This document shows, one piece after another, positions 52,521-63,278 of a stretch of DNA of 64,000 nt (position 1 is the stretch's first letter; the number at the start of each line of letters is the position of its first letter). The notes under the pieces are model-generated. The model made no database searches. It saw only the letters and a program-made list of their open reading frames with translations, and was not told the origin of the DNA. Position numbers and translations under genes: made by a program. Source of the stretch: an uncultured Collinsella sp. (lineage in GTDB: Bacteria; Actinomycetota; Coriobacteriia; Coriobacteriales; Coriobacteriaceae); NCBI GenBank assembly GCA_958450865.1, contig CAUDNY010000004.1, positions 1-64,000 of the forward strand, in the 5' to 3' direction.

Positions 52521-53825
52521 TTGAAGGCGGACACTCAAACCATCGACATCCTGTTGTTGGGCAGCGGCGGCCGTGAGCATGCTCTGGCAGCAAAGCTCGC
52601 AGCATCACCGCGCGCCGGCAAGCTCTACATCGCGCCGGGTAACGGCGGCACCGCGAGCTGCGGCGAGAACGTTGTTCTCGACGACTGCGATCCTGCGGCC
52701 GCGGCGGCGTTTGCCCAGAGCCACGGATGCGGACTCGTGGTAATTGGCCCCGAGGCTCCGCTCGTGGCGGGCGTGGCCGACGCCGTGCGCGCGGCGGGTA
52801 TTCCCTGCTTTGGCCCGGGTGCCGAGGGCGCCCAGATGGAGGGCTCTAAGCTGTTTTCCAAGCAGCTCATGGAGCGTGCCGGCATTCCGACGGCCGCCTA
52901 CGGCTCGTTTACTGACGAGGCTTCGGCTCTTGCCTATGTGCGCGAGCAGGGTGCCCCGCTGGTCGTGAAGGCTGACGGCCTGGCCGCAGGCAAGGGCGTT
53001 ATCGTGGCGACTGAGCTTGCGCAGGCCGAGGAAGCCGTGCGCGAGTGCTTTGGCGGCACCTTTGGCGATGCCGGCAACACCGTTGTCATTGAGGAGATGC
53101 TGGTTGGCCCCGAGTGCTCGCTGCTGGCCTTTACCGACGGCAAGACCGTGCGCCCCATGGCCACCTCGCAGGACCACAAGCGTGCGCTCGAGGGCGACAA
53201 GGGCCCCAACACCGGTGGCATGGGCGTCTACAGCCCGGTGCCCATCGTGACCGACGAGGAGCACGCCACCATGGTGACGGTCATGGAGCGGACCGTGGCC
53301 GAGCTTGCTGCCGAGGGCATCGATTACCGCGGCTGCCTGTATGGCGGCTTTATGCTCACCCCCGCCGGCCCCAAGGTGCTGGAGTTCAACGCCCGCTTTG
53401 GCGACCCCGAGACTCAGGTCGTGCTCCCGCGCCTTAAGAACGACCTGGTCGAGGTCATGCTGGCTTGTGCCAACTGCGAGCTCGATCAGATTGAACTCGA
53501 TTGGCGTGACGAGTGGGCTGTGGCTGTTGTCCTGACGAGCGCGGGCTACCCCGGCAGCTACGAGAAGGGCAAAGTCATCACCGGCATCGCCGATGCCGAG
53601 GCCATGGAGAACGTGACCGTGTACCATGCCGGCACCGCCGTGGTGGACGGTCAGCTCGTGACCAACGGTGGCCGAGTGCTTGCCGTGACCGCGCTGGGCG
53701 ATACGTTTGAGAACGCTCGCAACCTTGCCTACGAGGCCTGCGAGAAGATTGATTTTGAGGGCAAGACCCTGCGTCATGACATCGGTCTGCGCGCGCTGCG
53801 CGGCCGCGACGCCTGGGATGCCTAA
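52521..53825 (+). CDS. purD: Phosphoribosylamine--glycine ligase (GAR synthetase)
   Basis: ATP-grasp enzyme making GAR in purine synthesis. The 434 residues have LLLGSGGREHALAAKLA, GLVVIGPEAPLVAGV, LVVKADGLAAGKGVIVA, ATSQDHKRALEGDKGPNTGGM (in part), and LEFNARFGDPETQVVLPRL. I chose the TTG at 52521, with GAGGAGG 7 nt upstream; the upstream open frame overlaps purA and lacks similarity. It is followed after 21 nt by the Nudix gene. Confidence 0.96.
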   Translation: MKADTQTIDILLLGSGGREHALAAKLAASPRAGKLYIAPGNGGTASCGENVVLDDCDPAAAAAFAQSHGCGLVVIGPEAPLVAGVADAVRAAGIPCFGPGAEGAQMEGSKLFSKQLMERAGIPTAAYGSFTDEASALAYVREQGAPLVVKADGLAAGKGVIVATELAQAEEAVRECFGGTFGDAGNTVVIEEMLVGPECSLLAFTDGKTVRPMATSQDHKRALEGDKGPNTGGMGVYSPVPIVTDEEHATMVTVMERTVAELAAEGIDYRGCLYGGFMLTPAGPKVLEFNARFGDPETQVVLPRLKNDLVEVMLACANCELDQIELDWRDEWAVAVVLTSAGYPGSYEKGKVITGIADAEAMENVTVYHAGTAVVDGQLVTNGGRVLAVTALGDTFENARNLAYEACEKIDFEGKTLRHDIGLRALRGRDAWDA

Positions 53826-53846
53826 AGTCCGAGAGGGATGAGACGG

Positions 53847-54542
53847 ATGGACGAGAAGAACGAAGAGCTCGTGGACGCGCAGATCGTCGAAGAGGACAGC
53901 CGCATGTATGGGCACGCCGAGGGCGAGCCTGGTGGCGAGGTCGCAGACGAGCCGGCGCTGGTGCTGGGCGACGACGACCCTCACGATGCCGAGCTGCACG
54001 AGAAGATTCTTTCGGAGGAGTGTGCCTGGAAGGGCAAGATCCTCGACGTCCACCGTCTTGAGGTTGAGCTGCCCAACGGTCACCGCAGCGCCCGCGATGT
54101 GATTCGACATCCTGGCGCGGCGGCCGTTGTGGCGCTTACCGAGAGCGGCAAGATTGTGCTGGTGCGTCAGTACCGCACCGCCATCGACCGTGTGACGGTC
54201 GAGATTCCCGCCGGCAAGCTCGATCCGGGCGAGGATCCGCTCGATTGCGCCAAGCGTGAGCTGCACGAGGAGACGGGCTTTAGGGCCGGCCGCATTCGCT
54301 TTTTGACGTCGATTGTCACGACCTGCGGCTTCTGCGACGAGATCATTCATATCTACCTGGCCACCAAGCTCGAGTTCGATGCACCCAACCCCGATGATGA
54401 CGAGTTCGTCAACGTGGACCTCGTGCCGCTGCACGAGCTGATCGACGCCGTGCTCGACGGCAAGATCGAAGATGCCAAGACCGTCGTGGGCGCCTTGGCC
54501 TGCGATAGCATCGCGCACCGCCTTGGGGGCGCGGAGCTTTAA
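53847..54542 (+). CDS. Nudix hydrolase, ADP-ribose pyrophosphatase type
   Basis: 231 residues. The Nudix box GKLDPGEDPLDCAKRELHEETGF fits G-x5-E-x7-REUxEExGU. Surrounding VLVRQYRTAIDRVTVEIPAGKLD and the C-terminal FVNVDLVPLHELIDAV match ADP-ribose pyrophosphatases. An acidic extension of about 50 residues precedes the domain and is unusual. I chose the ATG at 53847, 9 nt after GAGGG. It probably shares a transcript with purD. Confidence 0.88.
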   Translation: MDEKNEELVDAQIVEEDSRMYGHAEGEPGGEVADEPALVLGDDDPHDAELHEKILSEECAWKGKILDVHRLEVELPNGHRSARDVIRHPGAAAVVALTESGKIVLVRQYRTAIDRVTVEIPAGKLDPGEDPLDCAKRELHEETGFRAGRIRFLTSIVTTCGFCDEIIHIYLATKLEFDAPNPDDDEFVNVDLVPLHELIDAVLDGKIEDAKTVVGALACDSIAHRLGGAEL

Positions 54543-54555
54543 CGAGTGGGGGTAG

Positions 54556-54592
54556 CCCTGGGACAAGTATTGCTGATTGCTTTGTCCCAGGG
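54556..54592 (+). terminator. Hairpin after the Nudix gene
   Basis: CCCTGGGACAA pairs with TTGTCCCAGGG around a 14-nt loop. No T-run follows, so termination is uncertain. Confidence 0.5.
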
Positions 54593-54624
54593 CCTTACGT
54601 TGCTGATATTTCTTTGAGGATCAC

Positions 54625-56397
54625 ATGCTGAAGAGGTTTCTTTCGTATTACAAGCCCCAGATGGGGCTTTTTGTTGCCGATACTGTTTGTGCCCTGGTGC
54701 TTGCCGCCATTGACTTGGCGTTTCCTATCATTCTGCGCAATCTGACCGGTGGGCTCTTTACCCAGGGTCAGGCTGCTATTATGCAGGCGCTCGGTATGAT
54801 CGCGGTTGGCCTGGTACTGATGTATGCCATCCGTTGCGCCTGTCGCTACTTTGTGAGTTACTGGGGCCACGTGATGGGCGCGCGCATGGAGTCCAAGATG
54901 CGCGAGGACCTGTTCGATCAGTATGAGCGCTTTAGCTTTGCGTACTTCGATCGCAACAGCTCGGGTGACATGATGAGCCGCGTGGTCAACGACCTGTTCG
55001 ATATCTGCGAGGCGGCACACCACGTGCCCGAGTGGATTATCATCTGCGGCATCGAGATCGTCGGCTCGTTCGTGATTCTCTTTGCTATTGCCCCGGTGCT
55101 GGCGCTTGCCATGGCCGTGGTGACGGCGGCGTTTGCGGTCATCATGTTTTGGCAGAACATGCGCATGCGCGAGGTCTTCAGCGACAACCGCAAAAAGATC
55201 AGCGGCATTAATGCTCAGCTGCAGGATTCGCTGGCAGGCATGCGCGTGGTAAAGAGTTTTGCGAACGAGGAAGCTGAGCGCTCCAAGTTCCGCGCCTCCA
55301 ACGACCGCTATCTTTCGTCCAAGGAGAATATGTATCACGCCATGGGCGTCTACACTGCGACGTATGGTCTGCTCTCGGGCGTGCTGTACGTGATTGTGGT
55401 GCTGCTGGGTGGTTGGCTGGTGGCCCAGGGACAGCTGCAGGCGGTCGATATGGCGACCTTCGCGCTCTACATTTCGCTGTTCTGCACTCCGCTCGAGACG
55501 CTTGTGAACTCGGCTGAGACGTATCAGAAGGCCATCGCCGGCTTTAAACGCATGGACGAGGTGCTTTCGACCGCCCCGGATATCCAGGACAAGCCGGATG
55601 CCGCGGATCTGCAGGTGACGGCTGGCGCGGTTGAATATCGCGACGTGTGCTTTAGCTACGAGGATGTTGAATTGGGCGAGGGCGGCGCCGACGGGCGCCC
55701 TGTTATCGACCATATGGATCTGTCCATCAAGCCCGGCCAGACCATTGCGCTGGTTGGCCCCTCGGGCGGCGGCAAGTCCACAACGTGTTCGCTGCTGCCG
55801 CGCTTTTATGACGTGGCTGCTGGATCCATCAGCATCGACGGCCAGGACGTGCGCGACGTGACGCAACAGAGTCTGCGCCGCGCCATTGGCCTGGTGCAGC
55901 AGGATGTCTATCTGTTTGACGGTACGATTGGCGAGAACATCGCCTATGGCAGGCCAGGCGCCACGGCAGAAGAGGTCGCCGAGGCCGCTCGCCGCGCCAA
56001 TATCGATGCCTTCATTGAGTCGCTGCCGCAGGGCTACGACACGGTCGTGGGCGAGCGCGGCAGCCGTCTTTCGGGCGGCCAGAAGCAGCGCGTAGCCATT
56101 GCGCGCGTGTTTCTCAAGAACCCCAAGATCCTGATCCTGGACGAGGCGACGAGCGCCTTGGATAACGAGAGCGAGGAGGCGGTGCAGGAGTCGCTCGAGC
56201 GCTTGGCGCGCGGTCGCACCACGATCATCATCGCCCACCGTCTCTCGACCATTAAACATGCCGACGAGATTGCGACCGTCGAGCATGGTCGCGTTGTGGA
56301 ACGTGGTACGCATGAGCAGCTTCTCGCCCGTGGCGGCACCTATGCCCGTTACTATCGAATGCAGTTCGAAGGTGCGCGTGCGCACGAGCTCGACTGA
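54625..56397 (+). CDS. ABC exporter, fused permease and ATPase
   Basis: 590 residues, type IV exporter half-transporter: six membrane helices within about 1-310, including the ABC_membrane signature EVFSDNRKKISGINAQLQDSLAG (in part), then an ATPase domain with Walker A VGPSGGGKSTTCSLLPRF (in part), Q-loop VQQDVYLFDGTI, signature LSGGQKQRVAIAR and Walker B ILILDEATSALD. MsbA/lipid- or multidrug-type; substrate unknown. It would act as a homodimer unless paired elsewhere. GAGGA precedes the ATG. Confidence 0.94.
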   Translation: MLKRFLSYYKPQMGLFVADTVCALVLAAIDLAFPIILRNLTGGLFTQGQAAIMQALGMIAVGLVLMYAIRCACRYFVSYWGHVMGARMESKMREDLFDQYERFSFAYFDRNSSGDMMSRVVNDLFDICEAAHHVPEWIIICGIEIVGSFVILFAIAPVLALAMAVVTAAFAVIMFWQNMRMREVFSDNRKKISGINAQLQDSLAGMRVVKSFANEEAERSKFRASNDRYLSSKENMYHAMGVYTATYGLLSGVLYVIVVLLGGWLVAQGQLQAVDMATFALYISLFCTPLETLVNSAETYQKAIAGFKRMDEVLSTAPDIQDKPDAADLQVTAGAVEYRDVCFSYEDVELGEGGADGRPVIDHMDLSIKPGQTIALVGPSGGGKSTTCSLLPRFYDVAAGSISIDGQDVRDVTQQSLRRAIGLVQQDVYLFDGTIGENIAYGRPGATAEEVAEAARRANIDAFIESLPQGYDTVVGERGSRLSGGQKQRVAIARVFLKNPKILILDEATSALDNESEEAVQESLERLARGRTTIIIAHRLSTIKHADEIATVEHGRVVERGTHEQLLARGGTYARYYRMQFEGARAHELD

Positions 56398-56416
56398 TTG
56401 ATATGACAGGAAGTAT

Positions 56417-57376
56417 ATGGCTGAGAAGAACCCTTTGACTCCGGAAGAAGTGACGGAGTTATTCTCCGAGATCGACGCATCCGGCGTTTTGGATCCGACG
56501 CTTGCCAAAAAGCGCACCGAGCGCATGCGCGAAAAAGAGGCTGCTGCCAAGCGCGGAGACAAGGCGGCGCTGGCGCAGCTTCGCAGCGAAGATCGCGCAA
56601 GCCAGACAAAGCAGATTGACCCGCTGTCCGAGGACGACCCTTCGGGCTCGCAGGTGAGCCATACCATTACGAAGACCGCCATGGCTGTGGTCATCGGCAT
56701 CCTGGTGCTGATCGTGGGCATGCAGATCGGCTACGGCGTGATGCGCCGCTTGAACACTGCCAACCTGTCCGAGAGCGTTTCGGTCGATACCGTTTCTACA
56801 GCACTCAAGGGTGGACTCGAGTGGGGCAACGGCTTTACGCAGTTCCCGCTCGACTTTACCGTCGATGAAGCCGATGAACGTACGGGCACGGTCGAGGTAA
56901 CGGTGTTGGACACATCGTCTGCCAACGAGCTCGAGCTGCTGTCCAACGGGCAGATCCAGGCCGCGGCACTTGCGACCAATGCGCTGCTCAACGATAAGAT
57001 CGACCGCGTGGTGTACAACGTGCACGCCTATATCGATGAGGACAGCAATATCCAGCATGATTCCTTCTTTGGCATGTTCCCCGCGAGGGGTCATCAGAGC
57101 GCCATTTTGACGTTTGTGTGGACCAAGAGCTCATCGACCGCCACGAGCATCGACTGGAAGATGCATATCGTGAGCATGGACGACACGATTGCCGAGCGCA
57201 TCCAAAAGCAGGTGAACTCGGTGTCGTCGCTGATTGAGGACCCGGCGGTAAGCCAGACCAAGATCACGGAAGAAAAGGCCGAACGCGATCTGGAGCATCG
57301 CCTGCACGGCCGCGAGATCTTCCGCGGTGGCAAGCCCGACCGCACACCGTCCGATTTGCTGGAGCAGGATAAATAA
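56417..57376 (+). CDS. Hypothetical single-span membrane protein
   Basis: 319 residues: cytoplasmic, charged N-terminal region (1-85, MREKEAAAKRGDKAALAQL), one membrane helix (about 87-110, TAMAVVIGILVLIVGMQIGYGV in part) and an external domain (about 115-290) of mixed alpha/beta sequence with VEVTVLDTSSANELELLSNGQI (in part), then a basic tail. I do not recognise it. It lies 19 nt after the ABC exporter and before a terminator, so it is likely co-transcribed with it. Confidence 0.68.
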   Translation: MAEKNPLTPEEVTELFSEIDASGVLDPTLAKKRTERMREKEAAAKRGDKAALAQLRSEDRASQTKQIDPLSEDDPSGSQVSHTITKTAMAVVIGILVLIVGMQIGYGVMRRLNTANLSESVSVDTVSTALKGGLEWGNGFTQFPLDFTVDEADERTGTVEVTVLDTSSANELELLSNGQIQAAALATNALLNDKIDRVVYNVHAYIDEDSNIQHDSFFGMFPARGHQSAILTFVWTKSSSTATSIDWKMHIVSMDDTIAERIQKQVNSVSSLIEDPAVSQTKITEEKAERDLEHRLHGREIFRGGKPDRTPSDLLEQDK

Positions 57377-57381
57377 GACGC

Positions 57382-57426
57382 CATCATCCCGCGTGAGCCA
57401 AGTGCCCGCGCGGGATGATTTTTTAA
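57382..57426 (+). terminator. Terminator after the ABC exporter unit
   Basis: ATCATCCCGCG pairs with CGCGGGATGAT around about 13 nt, followed by TTTTTT. Confidence 0.88.
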
Positions 57427-57584
57427 TCCCCGTCCCAGAAAAATCATTATGCATAGAAAGTCATAATTATCATTTCGTAAACATTTCGATGAAATTAACG
57501 CCATGGCGCATACTTGCGGTTAAAATACCGCAAGGCCTAACTACCAACCTTTAAGCCGGTCCGGAGAGACCGGGAAGGAGAATT
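57427..57584 (+). promoter_or_regulatory. Leader region of carAB
   Basis: This 158-bp gap is AT-rich in its first part, with near-palindromic blocks TTATGCATAG and TCATAATTATCA (about 57449-57476) resembling ARG boxes. A stem CTTGCGGT/ACCGCAAG (57513-57534) and a smaller CCGGT/GACCGG stem next to the ribosome binding site (GGAAGGAG) follow. Arginine- or pyrimidine-responsive control is plausible but unproven. Confidence 0.4.
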
Positions 57585-59024
57585 ATGGCGAACAACCATA
57601 CTGCGGGCGCTGCTGCCCGCACCTTCGCGCCCAGCGAGCTTTGCCAGCGCATGCTGGCCAAAACCAGCAAGGGCACCTGCGGTCCCTGCATCCTGTACCT
57701 TGAGGATGGGACCATTTTTTATGGACGTGCATGCGGCGCCGAGGGCACCGCGACCGGCGAAGTCTGCTTCAACACCTCGCTCGAGGGCTACTTTGAGGTC
57801 ATGACCGACCCGAGTTATGCCGGCCAAATTGTAACCATGACCTATCCGCAGATCGGCAACTACGGTATCGACGAGACCGACGTCCAGTCGGCCTTCCCCG
57901 GCGACGCCGTGCGCCCTGCGAGCGCTCCGGCCATGCGCGGCATGATCGTTCGCGACATGTGCGCCACGCCTTCTAACTGGCGCTCGGCCGTTAGCGTGCC
58001 GGAGTACCTGCGCGCTCACGGCATCGTCGCTATCGAGGGTGTCGACACCCGCGCTCTGGTGCGCCATCTGCGCGACAATGGTTCCAAGATGGGCATTATC
58101 TCGACCGAGATCTTCGACGTCGACGAGCTTGCCGAGCGTCTGGCCGCAGCGCCCACACTGGTGGGCGAGAATTTGGTCAAGACCGTGAGCTGCCCCGCGC
58201 CTCACGAGTTTGCAGCTGCCGACCTGCCCGCCACGCATGACTTTGCGCTTGCGGTTGCCGCTCCTGCCCGTCACAAAGTGGTCGCCTACGACTGCGGTGT
58301 GAAGCGCGGCATTCTGGAGGGGCTGGTCCGCGCCGGCTGCGACCTTACCGTCGTGCCGTGGGATACGCCCGCCCAGCAGGTGCTCGACATGAATCCCGAT
58401 GGCGTCTTTTTGTCCAACGGCCCCGGCGACCCCGATGCCGTGGTGGAGACCTACGAGCAGGTGCAGCAGCTGATCGGCAAGGTGCCGGTCTTTGGTATTT
58501 GTCTTGGTCACCAGATGATCAGCCTGGCCTGCGGTGCCCAGATGGAAAAGCTTAAGTTCGGTCACCGCGGTGGCAACCAGCCGGTCATGAACCTGGTAAG
58601 CCGTCGCGTGGAGATTACCGCACAAAACCATGGCTTTGGCCTGCTGTTCCCCAGCTTGGGCAAGCTTGTCCCCGAGCTTTCCGGCGGCGAGACCGAGCAT
58701 GCGGCCGATGGAGATCTGCGCGTCTGGGTGCGCCGCGGCATCGCGCCGGTCGTGATGAACGAGCGCTTTGGCCGCATTCGCCTGACACATGTGAACCTCA
58801 ACGACGGCACCGCCGAGGGCATCCAGCTGCTCGACGCCCCGTGCTTCTCGGTCCAGTACCACCCCGAGGCCTCGCCTGGCCCCACCGATGCCCACTATCT
58901 CTTTACCGCCTTTACGCGACTCATGGACGGCGAGGAGAACTACCTGGACATCGACACCGCGAAGGACCGCCTGGCTGGCTGGAGTTTCGCCGAGTCCGAG
59001 AACGCTGCGACCGAGGAGAACTAA
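57585..59024 (+). CDS. carA: Carbamoyl-phosphate synthase small subunit
   Basis: Glutaminase subunit providing ammonia to CarB. The class I amidotransferase has FGICLGHQMISLACG with the catalytic Cys, VFLSNGPGDPDAV and VQYHPEASPGPTDAHYLF. The 479 residues exceed the usual 360-380: there is a leading extension of about 30 residues, an insert near residue 208 (FAAADLPATHDFALAV) and one of about 40 residues between QNHGF and HVNLNDGT, where other CarA proteins are continuous. AAGGAG lies 6 nt before the ATG. carB begins 1 nt after the stop. Confidence 0.95.
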   Translation: MANNHTAGAAARTFAPSELCQRMLAKTSKGTCGPCILYLEDGTIFYGRACGAEGTATGEVCFNTSLEGYFEVMTDPSYAGQIVTMTYPQIGNYGIDETDVQSAFPGDAVRPASAPAMRGMIVRDMCATPSNWRSAVSVPEYLRAHGIVAIEGVDTRALVRHLRDNGSKMGIISTEIFDVDELAERLAAAPTLVGENLVKTVSCPAPHEFAAADLPATHDFALAVAAPARHKVVAYDCGVKRGILEGLVRAGCDLTVVPWDTPAQQVLDMNPDGVFLSNGPGDPDAVVETYEQVQQLIGKVPVFGICLGHQMISLACGAQMEKLKFGHRGGNQPVMNLVSRRVEITAQNHGFGLLFPSLGKLVPELSGGETEHAADGDLRVWVRRGIAPVVMNERFGRIRLTHVNLNDGTAEGIQLLDAPCFSVQYHPEASPGPTDAHYLFTAFTRLMDGEENYLDIDTAKDRLAGWSFAESENAATEEN

Positions 59025-59025
59025 C

Positions 59026-62340
<3,315 letters not shown>

Positions 62341-62352
62341 GTTGAGCTGTCC

Positions 62353-62437
62353 GGCCGGGGCGGGAGGCGGACACTTTCTCTCGGAAACTGGGCTTCGCGA
62401 AGTTTTCCGAGAGAAAGGACCGCCTCCCGCCCCGGCC
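62353..62437. repeat. Long inverted repeat after carB
   Basis: Arms of 37 nt (62353-62389 and 62401-62437) share a perfect outer 18 bp (GGCCGGGGCGGGAGGCGG) and an inner CTTTCTCTCGGAAA with small bulges. The loop is GGGCTTCGCGA. It starts 13 nt past the carB stop. No T-run follows. Confidence 0.88.
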
Positions 62438-62510
62438 TGCGGTGACTTGGCCGCACCGTGTGCTGCCGAAGGGGCTTTGCGCGATGACTAGGGCTGAATA
62501 AAAAGTGAGT

Positions 62511-62546
62511 GTGGGATCCGCCGTTCGTTCGAACGGCGGATCCCAC
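62511..62546. repeat. Perfect 16-bp hairpin between carB and purE
   Basis: GTGGGATCCGCCGTTC and GAACGGCGGATCCCAC pair around GTTC. The flanks are A-rich before (AAAAAGTGA) and T-rich after (GTTAATATTT), so it may serve as a bidirectional terminator. Confidence 0.75.
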
Positions 62547-62595
62547 GTTAATATTTCAGCCAACGTACGTCATGGCAATATCCGGTAGGTCGCAG

Positions 62596-62683
62596 GGCGC
62601 TTCGCGGGCGGGCCAGGCTTTATCTGAACGACTTTGCGAAGCAACCGGAGTGAAGATAAAGCCTGGCCCGCCCGCGAAGCGCC
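62596..62683. repeat. Perfect 30-bp inverted repeat before purE
   Basis: Arms 62596-62625 and 62654-62683 are perfect inverted copies (GGCGCTTCGCGGGCGGGCCA and on). The 28-nt loop includes CTTTGCGAAG. It lies about 95 bp before purE and upstream of a -10-like TATACT near 62710. Confidence 0.9.
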
Positions 62684-62778
62684 ACAAAGACCGCAGGGAC
62701 GGGAGCAGCTATACTACTCTCAGTAGTTAAGGGTCGCGGATTCGCTGCGTCACCGCTCTCAACAGGAGGTCTATGTTT

Positions 62779-63243
62779 ATGGCAGATCAAAAGCCGGTTG
62801 TCGGGATCATCATGGGTTCCAAGTCCGATCTGGGCGTTATGGAAGGCTGCACCGCCGAGCTCGAGGCACTGGGTGTGCCCTATGAGCTCGTCATTGCGAG
62901 CGCGCACCGCACGCCGGCGAAGGTCCACGAGTGGGCTTCGACTGCCGCCGATCGCGGTATCAAAGTGATTATCGCCGCCGCCGGCAAGGCCGCCCACTTG
63001 GGTGGTGTTGTGGCTGCCTTTACGCCGCTGCCGGTTATCGGCGTGCCTATGAAGACGAGTGACCTGGGCGGTATGGATTCGCTGCTGTCGATGGTGCAGA
63101 TGCCTTCGGGCGTGCCCGTGGCCTGTGTGGCCATCAACGGTGCCAAGAACGCCGCCATCTATGCCACGCAGATTCTGGGTGCTTGCGACCCCGAGTACCG
63201 CAAGGTTATCGAGAAGATGAAGCAGGAGATGGCTGACGCCTAA
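62779..63243 (+). CDS. purE: N5-carboxyaminoimidazole ribonucleotide mutase
   Basis: Class I PurE, 154 residues, converting N5-CAIR to CAIR. Signatures: GIIMGSKSDLGVMEG, IASAHRTPAKVHEW with the catalytic His, AAAGKAAHLGGVVAAFT (most PurE have AGxAAHLPG) and MVQMPSGVPVACVAING. AGGAGG lies 9 nt before the ATG at 62779; an ATG two codons earlier is only 3 nt from it, so I prefer the later one. No purK is seen next to it. Confidence 0.95.
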   Translation: MADQKPVVGIIMGSKSDLGVMEGCTAELEALGVPYELVIASAHRTPAKVHEWASTAADRGIKVIIAAAGKAAHLGGVVAAFTPLPVIGVPMKTSDLGGMDSLLSMVQMPSGVPVACVAINGAKNAAIYATQILGACDPEYRKVIEKMKQEMADA

Positions 63244-63278
63244 GCGTTCCGCCGTTTCACCGCAGTATAAGGAGAGCC

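Noticed and set aside
54595..56721. 708-codon minus-strand open frame across the ABC exporter
   Set aside because: Shadow of a gene with complete ABC motifs.
62511..62546. Perfect hairpin as an operator
   Set aside because: A 16-bp stem with a tight loop and an A/T-rich flank is better explained as a bidirectional terminator; no regulator is nearby.
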